A stretch of 64,000 nucleotides of DNA from Chinchilla lanigera (GCF_000276665.1 NW_004955488.1:383843-447842), one strand, 5' to 3'. Positions 44,966 through 57,799 are shown, counted from the stretch's first letter. Made by a program: numbers and translations. The notes: generated by a model from the sequence alone, not told the origin.

Positions 44966-46260
44966 TGTATTGTGTGTGATTCAAAAATAAGGTGTGTGTT
45001 TAAATAAAATATTTTATCACCATAAAAGCCATATTGATAGAACTCCTCCTCAGAATGCTCTCCTTTGCTTCCAATACCCTTATCCCATCATTCTTGCCAC
45101 TTTCTGAAGAAGTTCTTGAAGTCTCACTATCTGTGCTTTCTGGCTGGCTTAATATTCTGAAGTGATTCAAAATGTTTACCTTTCATAGTCATTTTGATTT
45201 TGAGGTAGAGACAGAAGTTGGATGATGTAGGTCCAGTCAAGATGGTGAATGAGGATAAACAATAAAATATGTCAGTCAGCCTTTCCGTTGGATGACAATA
45301 GACAGTAGCTTATTTTTGACCATGTCTTATAAATACAGGAAAGAGAACTTCCAGAAGTGCTGCAGAGAGTGGCAAGAAAAATGCAATACATGCATGCCAA
45401 GTGTGTGTGGTAATATTTTGGAGGTGGTTATGACAACATGTCTTTTATTACCACATTTTAAAAACATAATCATTAATAGTATTTTTGATCTCCCCTTCTA
45501 TTTTCATATGCATACATAGATGGCAATCAACCAAATAAAACAAATATGAATAATAATTAGTTCTTTGATAAGTTACAAATACTTACCCCAACATATTTTT
45601 TACATGAAACGATACAAGGAATAAATGAATATTAGCTTGAACTTTTTTATTTATTGGTTAGAAAATCATAACTCTAAATGGATTTTAAAGATAAGTCATT
45701 TTTATTCTTTATTTTCTATTTATGCTGAAAGGTGGAAGTTGGACTATTTTAAAGAAATAATTAAATACCTGGATTTTTGGTGGGACTGAATACTTGATAA
45801 TGACTGTGATGACTACACAACTTAAGTAGAGAGAAGGTACAATTAGACCATATTTCTAATAGGTTATTGTCAACACCAGGCAATATCATGCAAAGGTAAA
45901 TCCTTCACCCCCTTCAATATTTTGTTAAGAAATAAAGTGAAAAATTATCCTCTATGCATATTTCAAGAAAATATGCATTTTCTTGAAAGTCATGTAGGAA
46001 ATAATAGTGTCTTTTTCTGATATATGTGTGTACATGCATGTATGTATATTTTCTGATAAGAAAGGCATTAGAGAAAAATAGTAATGTATAACAATTAAAT
46101 GTAATTCATAGAGACATCCTAATTCTGTGTCACATTCTAATTCTGGGTTCTATCATACAGAGTTTAGCAACCACATTATTGGACACAGATAGTCTTTATG
46201 GCTTGTCTCTTAGTTTGTATTATTTCTAAAAAGATCTTATTTTATCATTGCAAAATACTA
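44966..46260. other. AT-rich intergenic DNA
   Basis: Includes a perfect 12-bp-stem hairpin at 45961-45988 (TTTCAAGAAAAT, loop ATGC, ATTTTCTTGAAA). No gene or named repeat. Confidence 0.4.
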
Positions 46261-46272
46261 CCCAAGCTTCAT

Positions 46273-46368
46273 TTTTTTTTCTTTTTTTTTTCCAGTACCA
46301 GGAATCGAACTCATGACCTTGTGCTTGCCAGGCAGGCACTGTGCCGCTGAGCTAAATCCCCAGCCCCT
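46273..46368 (-). mobile_element. ID-like SINE with 12-bp target duplication
   Basis: Minus strand reads GGGGCTGGGGATTTAGCTCA, GCGGCACAGTGCCTGCCTGG, CAAGCACAAGGTCATGAGTT, CGATTCCTGGTACTGG and an A-rich tail. Duplications CCCAAGCTTCAT at 46261-46272 and 46369-46380. Confidence 0.93.
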
Positions 46369-46499
46369 CCCAAGCTTCATCTTTTATCCTTCAAAATTCT
46401 ATAAATTGTGTAAACACCTTAAAATTCAACTTTACATAACCATTCTTATTGATCTCAATTAGCTGACTATCCACTAATAAAAGAGTTGAAAGTAAGAAA

Positions 46500-46572
46500 A
46501 TTGGCATTTACCTACTGTGCACTGTGTGCTAGGTGCTGTTAAGTGCCTTACATATATCTCTGGAAATGATTC
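46500..46572 (-). mobile_element. Ancient MIR-type fragment, tentative
   Basis: CTACTGTGCACTGTGTGCTA, GGTGCTGTTAAGTGCC and TTACATATATCTC follow the pattern of the outer antisense part of MIR-type repeats. It is short, so the family is tentative. Confidence 0.45.
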
Positions 46573-48444
46573 TCTCTTCTTTTTCCTGGCAATTTAAAAT
46601 GCTTACTCTATGAAAATGTTTTCTTAGTAACTAAACATACTACAAGATAAATTATGAAATATTTGTTTTCTTTACAGATTTCCAGATTGATTAGTCCTTG
46701 GACTATAAGTCAATGACATAGTTTAAAGAATATGTCTTAATTTTTTTACATAAAATGCTTATAAACTAAGAATATTGAGATTGAAAGCTAGACTACATAA
46801 TTTAAGAATCACAGAGATTCCTCAGTGTAGCCAAAGGAAACATAAATACAAACCATAAGAGCAAATTTTATGAAAATAGGTGATTGCAAGGATTGCTTGG
46901 CGAAAACTAGTGAGGCTGCCAATTGCTTTTTTGTGTGAAAGCAATCAAGTATCTTTTTGAAAAGAAAAACAACCATCTATGATCATATTTTTTTTACACT
47001 GGCAAATGGTGATATTTTACCATGGAAATAAAATTACAACAACCTCTATAGATGGGAAGTAAATCTAAAATAAAAATTAAATCTTGTATCTCCTTTGCTT
47101 GCCTGTGATTGTTGTTAGATGCCTCGGATGGAATTATTGAACACTTGCTTTGGCTAGGGTCTGCCACCCTCCACCTTGGCTTTTGTCTGTTAGTGCATAG
47201 AACCAGTTATTCTGGCATAAACAGAACAGCCAGTCACCCTTGCTTTGTTCATCTGTATCACCGGTTCAGTCCTGCGTCATTCTCCAAGTACATTTCATTT
47301 GCCTCAGAAATTGCCCTGTTCCACTAGGCCGATGGTCATGCCAAGCCATTAAAACACTGAGATTACTGGATTACTGACAGTATTGGTAGGGGACACGGCA
47401 CGTTCTGTACATTGTTCTCTTTCTGCAGGATAGTCTGGCTTATTCTTTGCCCTGTAATCTTTTATGCAGACACTGGGATCATTTAAATGGGTAAACATCC
47501 TATTAGATTGCATGAACACTCTTGTAACAAATTGATTTGAAAACTTTTAAATTTAAAGAAAAACCTGTAATTGATGTCTTCATGACAGTTTATCTTTGTA
47601 TATACACATTGATATATGTTTTCATTTCACTAGGGTTTGCAAAACATTAAGTACCATTTTATAATTTTTTCATCATGAAGATCATGTGCTTGTTTTCTTA
47701 GGATATCGTCTAGAAATCTTGCCAAATTGTTGTTATTTTAAATAGCTATTTTGTAACATTATATATGTAACTCATTATATTGTTATATGAAATGAAACTA
47801 TATTGAGTAACCTTTTTGAAATTTCTTCCTTTTACTAATATTATATCAACTGGTTATTTTTAATTGTTTTTAATTATTAAATACCTTGCTTTTTATTATC
47901 TTGAATCGAGCATCAGAAAAAAAATTTGAACTGAAATGATAATAACAAGAGTTTCTCTCATTTTGACTTTGTAATGAAAGTTTTTAAGCTTTCACCTTTG
48001 ATAATGTTTCATTCTTTTTATGTAAGTGATACTCTTTAACACAGTAAGAAACTTTCCTTGAATTCTTAGTTTAATGGGAATTTTTAGCCAAATTGAATGT
48101 CATTTTTATTCCATTAATTGATGTGATTATGTCATAAAAAATTTGATGCATAATAATAAAGTATTAGATTATCCCAGAAATAAACCCAATTTGGAAGTGG
48201 TGCATCCACCTATGTGGGCTTCCTTTGTAAATATTTTATATGAAGAATATTTTCATCTTTGCTGAAGGTTGAGACTGACTCTCAATCTTCAATTTTTCAT
48301 AGTACCCTTCATGGTTTCAGTACTGAAGTACTTACCTTCGCTGCATGAATTTGGCAACAATAGTTTTTTCTCACATGTAAAATATCACTCAAATTTTTTG
48401 TCAAATGACAAAAATGTGATTGCACAACATCTTATAATAAAAAC
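46573..48444. other. AT-rich intergenic DNA
   Basis: Unassigned. The 47100-47420 portion is more complex in composition and repeat-free, and could be conserved non-coding DNA, but this cannot be judged from one sequence. Confidence 0.4.
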
Positions 48445-48458
48445 AAAAGATTTCCCCT

Positions 48459-50840
48459 GATGGATTCACAGCAGAACTTTACAAGAAATTCAGAGAAGAT
48501 TTAATACCAACACTCCTCAAACACTTCAATGAAATTGAAAAGGAAACAATTATCCCTAACTCATTTCTGGAGGCAAATATTATACTAATACCAAAACCAG
48601 AGAAAGACCCAACCAAGAAAGAGAACTGCAGACCAATCTCCCTAATGAATACAGATGCAAAGATACTCAATAAAATACTAGCGAATAGAATGCAGCAAAT
48701 CATCAAGAAACTCATACATCATGACCAAGTCAGATTCATTCAAGGAATGCAGGGTTGGTTCAATATTCAAAAATCTATAAATGTTATATGCCATATCAGT
48801 GGAGCCAAAGACAAAAACCACATGATCATCTCAATAGATGCAAAAAAGCTTTCAACAAAGTCCAACATGCATTCATGATAAAAACTCTACAGAAAATAGG
48901 AATATATGGCCTCTACCTTAACCTGATCAAAGCCATCTATGACAATCCAACAGCCAACATCATTCTCAATGGACAAAAAAAATGAAAGGTTTTACTTTAA
49001 AATCGGGAGCAAGACAAGGATGTCTGCTGTCACCACTCCTGTTCAGTATAGTTCTGGAACCACTAGCCAGAGCACTTAGACAAGAGAGAGAAATGAAAGG
49101 AATAAGGATAGGAAAGGAAGAAGTAAAACTATCATTATTTGCAGATGACACGATACTTTACATGGAAGACCCTAAAAACTCCACAAGAAAACTCCTTGAA
49201 TTTATCAACAAATTCAGTAGTGTAGCTGGATACAAAGTCAATACCCCAAAATCAAAAGCATTCCTATACACAAACAACAAACTGACTGAGAGAGAAATAA
49301 AGGAAACCATACCTTTCACAATAACATTCAAGAAATGAAATATTTAGGAATCAATCTAACAAAAGAAGCAAAAGATCTATTTAATGAAAACTACATTACT
49401 TTGAAAAAAGAGATCGAAGAAGATTTTAGTAAATGGAAAAATATTCCTTGTTCATGGATAAGAAAAAACAACATTGTGAAAATTGCCGTACTCCCAAAAT
49501 TTTTGTACAGATTCAAAGCAATTCCCATTAAAGTACCATTAGCATACCTCACAGATCTAGAGAAAACATGCCTTAAATNNNNNNNNNNNNNNNNNNNNNN
49601 NNNNNNNNNNNNNNNNNNNNNNNNNNNNNNNNNNNNNNNNNNNNNNNNNNNNNNNNNNNNNNNNNNNNNNNNNNNNNNNNNNNNNNNNNNNNNNNNNNNN
49701 NNNNNNNNNNNNNNNNNNNNNNNNNNNNNNNNNNNNNNNNNNNNNNNNNNNNNNNNNNNNNNNNNNNNNNNNNNNNNNNNNNNNNNNNNNNNNNNNNNNN
49801 NNNNNNNNNNNNNNNNNNNNNNNNNNNNNNNNNNNNNNNNNNNNNNNNNNNNNNNNNNNNNNNNNNNNNNNNNNNNNNNNNNNNNNNNNNNNNNNNNNNN
49901 NNNNNNNNNNNNNNNNNNNNNNNNNNNNNNNNNNNNNNNNNNNNNNNNNNNNNNNNNNNNNNNNNNNNNNNNNNNNNNNNNNNNNNNNNNNNNNNNNNNN
50001 NNNNNNNNNNNNNNNNNNNNNNNNNNNNNNNNNNNNNNNNNNNNNNNNNNNNNNNNNNNNNNNNNNNNNNNNNNNNNNNNNNNNNNNNNNNNNNNNNNNN
50101 NNNNNNNNNNNNNNNNNNNNNNNNNNNNNNNNNNNNNNNNNNNNNNNNNNNNNNNNNNNNNNNNNNNNNNNNNNNNNNNNNNNNNNNNNNNNNNNNNNNN
50201 NNNNNNNNNNNNNNNNNNNNNNNNNNNNNNNNNNNNNGCAACTGAGATGAATACACACTTCTTAGAAAAAGAAATACAAATGACAAAGAAATACATGAGA
50301 AAATGTTCAACATCATTAGTCATTCAAGAAATGCAAATTAAAACAACACTGAGATTCCCTCTCACCTCAGTAAGAATAACTAGCATTAAGAAATCAACCA
50401 ATAACAAATGCTGGTGAGGCTGTGGAGAAATAGGCACTCTTCTCCACTTCCTAGTGGGAATGCAGACTGGTGAAACCACTATGGAAATCAGTTTGGAGAT
50501 TACTCAGCAAACTAGGTCTAGAGGTCCTACTCAACTCAGTATTCCCCTTCTGGGTATTTTCCCAGAAGATCTAAAAACATCATATCACAGTGATATATGT
50601 GCACCTATGTTCACAGCAGCACAAGTTGTTATTCCTCAATTGTGGAAGCAACCCAAATGTCCATCCACTGAGGATTGGATAAAAAAGTTGTGGTACTTTT
50701 ATATAATGGAATATTACTCAGCTATGAAGAAAGATAAACTCGAGGCCTTTATAGGTAAATGGTCACAACTAGAGACCATACTCATAAGAGAAATAAATAA
50801 GACTTGCATGTGTAAGCACTGCATTGTTTCACTAGTGTAA
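48459..50840 (+). pseudogene. LINE-1 ORF2 pseudogene (reverse transcriptase to C-terminus)
   Basis: ORF2 protein performs target-primed reverse transcription. Here the N-terminal endonuclease is missing. Readable order: [49 protein letters not shown] (48459-48850); then a frameshift near 48845 after IISIDAKK, continuing [19 protein letters not shown]; another shift after LNGQKK at about 48982; then [16 protein letters not shown] and the catalytic LFADDT motif (FADD codons 49138-49149); and a stop at 49336-49338, with [15 protein letters not shown] resuming in a third frame. Ns hide 49579-50237. The C-terminal part includes [15 protein letters not shown] and, in another frame, QLWKQPKCPSTEDWIKKLW and MEYYSAMKKDKLEAF to a stop at 50838-50840. 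The multiple breaks make it non-functional. Confidence 0.93.
49579..50237. other. Assembly gap, 659 N
   Basis: 659 Ns inside L1 ORF2. The size is not a standard placeholder, so it is probably an estimated gap. Both edges are L1, so the missing sequence is expected to be ORF2. Confidence 0.97.
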
Positions 50841-51279
50841 ATCCTGAAAGAGTGAACAAAAACTAGGAGGTATGATAGACATTGTGAAATGAAAGGAAAA
50901 CGCTCAAGGGTAAAGAGCAACTGTGATGTGGGAAAAGAGAAGGGAAAGAAGCAGAAATTTTGTATATGTATATACAGGATAGTTAACATAGTTGAACTAC
51001 TGTCTTCTATTTCTTTACTGAAACAGTTAATGATTCCTTGATTGATCCATATTGCTTGTCTCTATTTGTTTTCCTGAGAAACCACTTTGAAGATATCAAT
51101 ATGTAATACAACAAGCATTGTTAATTTCCTACCACTTTGTTTGTAACTCTGCATTGTCTGTGTTGTTCTTTGGCTATTTTGTAAATGGTTGTCTGTTAAT
51201 GTTTTCCTTTTTTATTTTTAAAATAAAAAAGGATTTCAATACTAATTATGATTAAGAATGTTATAGCAAAATATGTTCT

Positions 51280-51395
51280 GACTTGCAAGCAGGCTTCGGT
51301 TTAATACTTATTTTATCACTTAATACATGTTACCTTACAGAAGTTACCTCACTTTCCACCTCCCACCTTTACTTGTAAAATTAAGATAATTACTA
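51280..51395 (+). mobile_element. Probable MIR fragment
   Basis: TGTTACCTTACAGAAGTTAC, CTCACTTTCCACCTCCC and TACTTGTAAAATTAAGATAA resemble the MIR core (accession of TTACTTAACCTCT and TGTAAAATGGGGATAAT types). Diverged, so only probable. Confidence 0.5.
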
Positions 51396-51400
51396 TGTGC

Positions 51401-51401
<1 letters not shown>

Positions 51402-51439
<38 letters not shown>
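51402..51439 (+). repeat. (TG)n microsatellite
   Basis: About 19 TG units followed by ATTACTCAATAAAG. Confidence 0.97.
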
Positions 51440-51440
<1 letters not shown>

Positions 51441-51774
51441 TTACTCAATAAAGAAATTTGGTCAGTTTTCACTTAAGGAAGAAAACATTTTCTTACAGTG
51501 AAATAGAACGTATTTGCCACAAAGATCATTTTAAGAGTAATTGTTATAGGTATATGCTGCAAATGTCTGTGAAACATATGTTTACATTGTGAACTACCTG
51601 GCACTGCTGCATTCCACAGATTTGGGGAAAGTCCTAAGGATTCATTCTATCATGCTGTGTAGAAGACCTTTTTGTTTCCTGTGTTATGTGTGCATGTTAA
51701 GTATTTACGTCTGTTCTGATATAGCTGTTTCACTGAAGAGGATAATGCAAATTCCATTTCCTTGGCTGATTATA

Positions 51775-51965
51775 TACCAATTTTACATGCATTATTTAAT
51801 TTGATTCTCATCAATCTGTAAAACTTGTCACCCCAAGTTCTTCTGATCCGTGATTTTTGTGCTAAGAAATTGAGACTTAGGGAAAATAATTTGATTCAAA
51901 ACATAGAATCTGTAAAATGAGCTTTTTGCTTCAAAGCACATGTTCTTTACCATCACTTCTATTCC
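51775..51965 (-). mobile_element. MIR SINE
   Basis: Plus orientation shows antisense MIR: TTTAATTTGATTCTCATCAA, GCTAAGAAATTGAGACTTAG, GGAAAATAATTTGATTCAAA, CAAAGCACATGTTCTTTACC and ATCACTTCT. Confidence 0.7.
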
Positions 51966-53879
51966 TGTGTGAACGGCAGCCTATACACTGTCAAACAGAG
52001 CCTTGAAGTTCCTGTAACACACACTCATTTGGGACGGAGCTCTGTGATGGAGGATGTGCAAGCCCAATATAGTCACCTGCAAGGAGTCCTATGTGGATGC
52101 CCATATTGAATTCCACCTTCAGAGAACAGCGGAATGATTAATGTTGGTGGCTATAAAAAAATGGTGTCCCTACCAATGGGATCCAGAATCATTTATAACC
52201 TGGTTTTTGCATATTGCTTTTTGTTAAAATAATACACGCATTACTAAATGCTTAGCAAGTTTGTGATAATTAATTAATAAAGGTACTCTGAAATTAAGTT
52301 GTATTTAATCTTTTAGATGTCCTAAGTGGCCTTTTTCCCTTATTCTACAGTATGAAATATAAGGAGTATTGGAATCTACATTGGATTTTATCAGCAGGCT
52401 GGAAATGTATCTACTCCTTAAAACATAATATGATGAACAGAAACTTTTCACAAGGAAAAGAGAATGTGACATCAGTGGGGGAATCTCACTAGTGCCCTCC
52501 TCAATCCTTTCATTCCCTTGGCCACCTGGTTAACAAAGGGAAAGGAACTAGGGGCTCAGGGATATTTCTGTAGTCTCCTAAAAGACTTTCACTCATATCT
52601 AGGATGGACTCTTTGTTTCAATGCTGAGAAATCTTTGTGATTTTTCTTATAATTTTTGACAAGTTTCACTTTCCATTTAAATTGTTGACTGAATAAATGT
52701 AATAATTACAGTACTGCTTCAGTTCATGAATGCTTCTGTTGGAAAACCATTCAGTTTACAAGCAAATGTGTTCAGCAAAGTTTCGCTTTCATTGGCAAAC
52801 TCCGTATCTAGTGACAAAACTGACTATGATTTTCCTTTGCAAACAGACACTAACACAGCCTTCTTCCCACAAATCGTAAAACAAATAAGTTCGTAAACCA
52901 AAGCACCACTGTAAGTTGAGTGATAACCTTATATATCAGTGTACATCATCATAATACAATCCACAGAACAAAAATATTAATAAAAATTAAGGAGTCATGT
53001 AACATTTTATATTTACAATTGCCTGTAATACATTTGGGAATAACCAAAACCTAAAAGCTAATTGATAATGTATGTTGTCTATTAAATTTCTAGTAAAATA
53101 AAATACAACTGCTGCTACAAATATTATTCCCTTATGTCACATAATCAAGTAACCTATTCCCATAACTCATAATAGATAAAAACTCAAAATACTCCTTCTT
53201 AATTTTACATATGTTGCTGCTAATTTGGGGCAAAGTACTACGAGTAAAGTATTTTGCTTTCCTTAAAAAGTAAACAGTTCATCAATTGTCCAGTCCTATA
53301 TGGACACATAGAATCTTACAACTTTATATTTACTTACTTAGTATTCTTTTAAAATGTCCTTCAATTTGCATTCTATAGCATTATTTAAATAATGCATACA
53401 ATTTAATTGTCACTTTCAAGGTGCCTTAGCAATTACCACTTTTAATTCTTTTCAGTGGTTTCATTTTCTCATGGGCAAGAAGAACAGTACAGGTGTTAAT
53501 AGTGATTTTGCATATCTCACCTTATATCAAGCCATCAGCTTTTAATTAAATGTAATTTTCAACTCCTCACCTAATCTTTAACTACTCTTAGTTTTAAAAG
53601 TGACTTCTGCTATTACCCAACAGTTGACCACAGGGAAAAGTGCAAAAAGAAAAGTAAAATGTGCTTTTTATAACTGTGGGACATAGATGAAAGGAAGAGC
53701 ATGCAAATAAAAAAAATTTCACAATTTAATACTATATATCCACAACCACACATGTACACACACACACGCATAGAAACACAGAGCAATCTTTACTGTGACT
53801 TCCACTGATGAGAATAGTTCTTGCATGTGAATATTTCCCCTCAGTTGTGACAAGTTGATGCATTCATTTTGTCATCTCT
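51966..53879. other. AT-rich intergenic DNA
   Basis: 52010-52160 and 52440-52640 are of more complex composition but not assignable. A short CA-rich tract lies at 53747-53770. No gene seen. Confidence 0.4.
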
Positions 53880-53957
53880 TTTTTTGTACCAGGAATCGAA
53901 TTTAGGACCTTGCTCTGGCAAAGCAGGCGCTGAGCTGTTGAGCTATACCCCAGGCCA
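53880..53957 (-). mobile_element. ID-like SINE, diverged
   Basis: Minus strand begins GGCCTGGGGTATAGCTCAAC, then CAGCGCCTGCTTTGCCAGAG, CAAGGTCCTAAATTCGATTC and CTGGTACAAAAAAAG. A convincing target duplication was not found, in line with an older insertion. Confidence 0.85.
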
Positions 53958-54702
53958 CTCATTCACTTTCAAAAGCTCATCTAGCAACCCTAAGGCCTAC
54001 TCACTACTAACACTTCTGCATGCTTTTTCTTGACCTGAAAGTCTTTCATTACAATAAGGTAAGGAGTAAAGCACACGAGCAGGTATTATTTCTTTGCCTA
54101 TACATTTTCTTTGCAAGAAGGTTTTCAAGGCAAAATGCAAAGATGAACAGGGAGATCCATACACAGTAGTAGTCCTGGGGATGGCTTTGGCACAAGGTTG
54201 AGGAACACCAACATTAGATACCTATTAATTCTTTAGACTCGCTTTGAAAATATTATGTGCTGTTTCCATTATATCCTGAAATGTTTAAAGTTAAGTGAAC
54301 TGATAGAAGTGCACAATTATATTACTCAAAGACAAACTGGCCAAGGACTGTAAGTCTAACAGTAGGACTATTGGAATTGAAGACACAGTGTGAATGTGAG
54401 GTCAGCACTTGACAGTTGTGTGAATATGGAGAACAAAATGTCTGCGGGACAATATTCAGTCAGGTCATGCTGTCAATCTGACAATCCTTGACAGAGTACA
54501 TTTTTGGGGGGGCACATAGTTAGAAAGCTGATTTTGTAAAAATTATTGGAGAGTATTGAATAGAAATATTAAATTTCTTTTTCATTTATTAAACAAACTA
54601 ATGTTTTCATTCAAGAAACTTGCAGATATTTTATATCATTTATCTATATTTGTTAATGAATGTTAATTTGTTATGAATAAACATTTTAAAAGTATCCATT
54701 AG
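53958..54702. other. Intergenic DNA, unassigned
   Basis: Nothing assignable. A G8 tract lies near 54504-54511. Confidence 0.4.
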
Positions 54703-54915
54703 AGCCAAGTGTGGTGTGTATGACTGTAATCCCAGAACTTTAGAAGGCTGAAAAAGGAGGATAACAAATTTGAATCCACCTCGGGCAACTGAACAATTTA
54801 GAGAGATCCTGCCTCAAAACAAAAGAACAATGATTAATAATAATAGTAATAATAATGCAATATAATTTATTGGAACAACCCCAAGTTTAATTCCAAGTAC
54901 CATGAAAAGCAAACA
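54703..54915 (+). mobile_element. B1-dID-like composite SINE, diverged
   Basis: A B1-like half (GCCAAGTGTGGTGTGTATGA, CTGTAATCCCAGAACTTTAG, AAGGCTGAAAAAGGAGGATA, GATCCTGCCTCAAAACAAA) is followed by an AAT-rich linker (54835-54860) and an ID-like end (AACCCCAAGTTTAATTCCAA, GTACCATGAAAAGC). The two halves in this order are the B1-dID arrangement. The ID half is strongly decayed, so the composite reading is moderate while the B1 half is secure. Confidence 0.65.
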
Positions 54916-57408
54916 ACTGAAAATAATCCAACTTCATATAAGGAACTTTTAAAGTCTGTTAAGTACTAAAATTTCTGAAAATATTAAACACTATGTTTTG
55001 ATATTTTTGTATTTTATACCAAAAAGCTTCTACTTCATGATTTTGTGGAGGAGTAGTTTTATTCTGTATCTGAGAATGTATTCTTTCCATAACAAATGTG
55101 TTTAAGCTAAAAGTATACTAATTTAATTTAAATATAAGCCCAGAAAACAAACAGCAATGAGAAACAAAACATTAAAAAAACTACCTATGCTTTCAATCGG
55201 GCAGAGATTTGAAGCTTTTTGTCATCTTGTGCAGCTTCAGTGTGCTGTGCAGGATAACCCACTGTATTAAGGATAGAAATTAGTCTGGCTTCATGCAAAG
55301 CGTTCTGAGCATGTCAGCACATAGACGGTTTGCAGAAGAACGTGTCAATGCTGAGACATTTAACTGGTGGGGTTTTCATCCCACTCCCACCTGTCCTTCC
55401 CTTATCTAGAGCTGTAACTTCCTGAGGCTTTTGTGAACACCGTGCTATAAATCACACTACGTCTCTACTTCCCCACTGCCAATTTTAGTTTCCCAATTCT
55501 CAGTTCTCCTAAACTTGTCTGTTTGTAATCTTATGTGTTCTTTTCTCCTGTCATTATAATGGTTATAATGATTTGCTGATTTTTAAAAAGCACTGTAATC
55601 ACTGCCTGTGGAATTTCATGAGACGTGGGTAAGTCTATGTAATTAATTCATCTTTAACTAATATGCTAATTTTTATTAATCTATGTCTTTGAGTTAGATA
55701 CACTAACATTTATTCTCTATATCTCCCAGAAGTTTTTAAAGTATCAATTTTTGGTTTAATGGTACATCTAAAATAAATGTGAGGATAGGTCTCTGATTAT
55801 CCTTATCAGGATCATATTACAGTTTTGAATTCGAATTTGTTGAAATTGTAAGTTTACTAATGTTTCCTAGGCCTGTAGAATTTATTCTCCCTCTAGGGGA
55901 ACATTTTGATTCACGACATATTTTACTGTTTTCTATCTACTCTACAAATACTAGTGAAGTTATTGTTATCTCTAGGTTGATACTTACATTCTAGGATGTA
56001 TTGTTGTAGATAAATTTTCAGATCTAAGTCTTCAGATCTAAGTCTGAGCAATTTTGAACATATCTGATTATGTGATTTTTTTCAGATGCCAAACATTATA
56101 GCAAAGTGAAATTTATACAATTTAATACATAATTTGGTAAAACATAAACAATAAAAATTACTTTCACTGTAGAAGGATTCGTCTAATGGATAGCTAGATT
56201 TTTTCTATGTCTTTGGCATTGCAAAGACTGCCACATTAATTATGGATGTGTAGTTTTCTCTTTGGTATGCTGACTTTTACTTCCTTTGAATATTATAGAA
56301 ATGTGATAACTTGGTCAGAGAGTAGATTAATTTTAGTTCTTTTTTCTCATTTGGAGGGAAATTTCTTCTCATCTTCATTGAAATCCTCATTAGCTTAATA
56401 CATTTTCGTAGATTTGTAGGAACTTTTAAAAGAACATTCTGGAGTTAGATTAGATTAGAATGCAAGATTGCATTATAGCTAATACTACAACCAATGCAAT
56501 TTAGGCCTATTAAATACGGGTCTCTTGATATCCCTTCCAATGTCATGATTCTGTTTGATAGAGATATAAAGGAACTTCCAAGAATTAGCTCTTCCAGGTA
56601 TCTGAGACTATCCTTCACATGGTACAGTAAAGACATAATTTATTTCAGAATTCAACCTGGGCAGATGTATGGGAAGAGAAGCAAAATGGTTAGAAAAATA
56701 GAAGAATAAGAATTTAGTCAATAAATTTAGACTACATATAAGACATACCTTTTTCCTTTATTTTGACTTAGAGGAAGCATATTTGGTCATTGTTATAAAA
56801 TCAAGCTCAGATTTTTTTATTTATAAGAAATACCAAGTAGAAATTTAAGTCAATTTGCTTGTTTGTTTAATGAAGAATTTGCCAAACCATGCAGCTATTC
56901 ATCTACAGAGCTAAGAAAATGACATATTAGATGAATTAGGAGACATTCAAACATGATACAAACATCAAAATAGAGGCAAAATGCTTCTTAAATTCCAATT
57001 TATGGTCTTATACAAATTTATAAAATTTATCTCCTAGACAGAAAGTGTGCTTTAGTAAGGAAATTCAATTAAAAATACTTTGATACCACAAGAAAGATGA
57101 AATAATATATTTTTCTGAGTTAACTTGAATTACAATTATATTAAATAGTTCACTTACAATTTTGGTAAGAAAAAAATATGATAGTAGTTACTATCTAGAA
57201 GTTATTTTATTATTGAACTTATAAAAGTTTTATTATTATTGAACTTATAAAAGTTAGGCAACTGAATACGACTCAGAATTAGATAGAATAAGATGCATGT
57301 ATAATTTACTAAAATTCCAAGGAGTTACTTTCCTATAACTACATGTATTGGGGAGGATCATAAATTGAAAAATAAAATTTAAGTTTTATCATTAACAATC
57401 ATTTTATG
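54916..57408. other. AT-rich intergenic DNA
   Basis: No gene or named repeat. Two small tandem duplications: CAGATCTAAGTCT-type at about 56018-56046, and a 26-bp period at 57208-57255 (TATTATTGAACTTATAAAAG twice). Frames at 56445-56709 have no motif. Confidence 0.4.
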
Positions 57409-57413
57409 CTTTT

Positions 57414-57794
57414 TGTTATGGTTTGTGTCTAGATGTCCCTCCAAAGCCTCATGCAGTCATAGGGGCTTGAGATTTGCAGAGATGGGTGAATGTATAGTTT
57501 GTAATTAATTTATGGTCCAATGCTGGGATCAAGAGTGTGAGTGCTACAATTGCCCTAGGGCAGGTAGCCTGCCTACAATATAAGACATGGAAAGTCTTTC
57601 TGTCTCCTCTTTTCTTGCTGCTGTTGGTATCTTCTGCCACCATGAACTGTTGCCCCTCTTTAATGCTGCCCTGCCTTGGAGCCAAGCAATTATGGACTAA
57701 AACCTCTATAAACTGCGCTGTAAATAAATCTTTCCTCTCTTAACTTGTAGGTGTTGGATTTTTTGTCTCAGCACCAAGAAAAGTAATTAAGACA
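57414..57794 (+). mobile_element. ERVL-MaLR-type solo LTR
   Basis: 381 bp with TG...CA ends: TGTTATGGTTTGTGTCTAGA at the left and AAAGTAATTAAGACA at the right. It includes CCTCATGCAGTCATAGGGG, GCCACCATGAACTGTTGCCC, AATTATGGACTAAAACCTC and AAATAAATCTTTCC (AATAAA signal). Flanks CTTTT (57409-57413) and CTCTT (57795-57799) match at 4 of 5. Same family as 4465-4857 and 7215-7580. Confidence 0.85.
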
Positions 57795-57799
57795 CTCTT

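Larger units (their letters stand above)
48449..51236 (+). mobile_element. 5'-truncated LINE-1, largest copy in the window
   Basis: Begins abruptly inside ORF2 at CCTGATGGATTCACAGCAGA, continues through the reverse-transcriptase region, an assembly gap, the ORF2 C-terminal region and the 3' UTR, and ends with TTTTATTTTTAAAATAAAAA. About 2.8 kb including 659 Ns. A short AAAAGATTTC at 48445-48454 resembles AAAAGGATTTC at 51226-51236, a weak candidate duplication. It is the youngest-looking L1 here apart from the 62.8-kb piece, judging by long readable frames, but carries frameshifts and stops. Confidence 0.95.

Noticed and set aside
49335..50417. 360-residue frame across the N gap, and the long minus-strand frames there
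   Set aside because: Most of each is N. Only the plus-strand edges are real L1 ORF2 sequence, and the minus-strand frames are artefacts.
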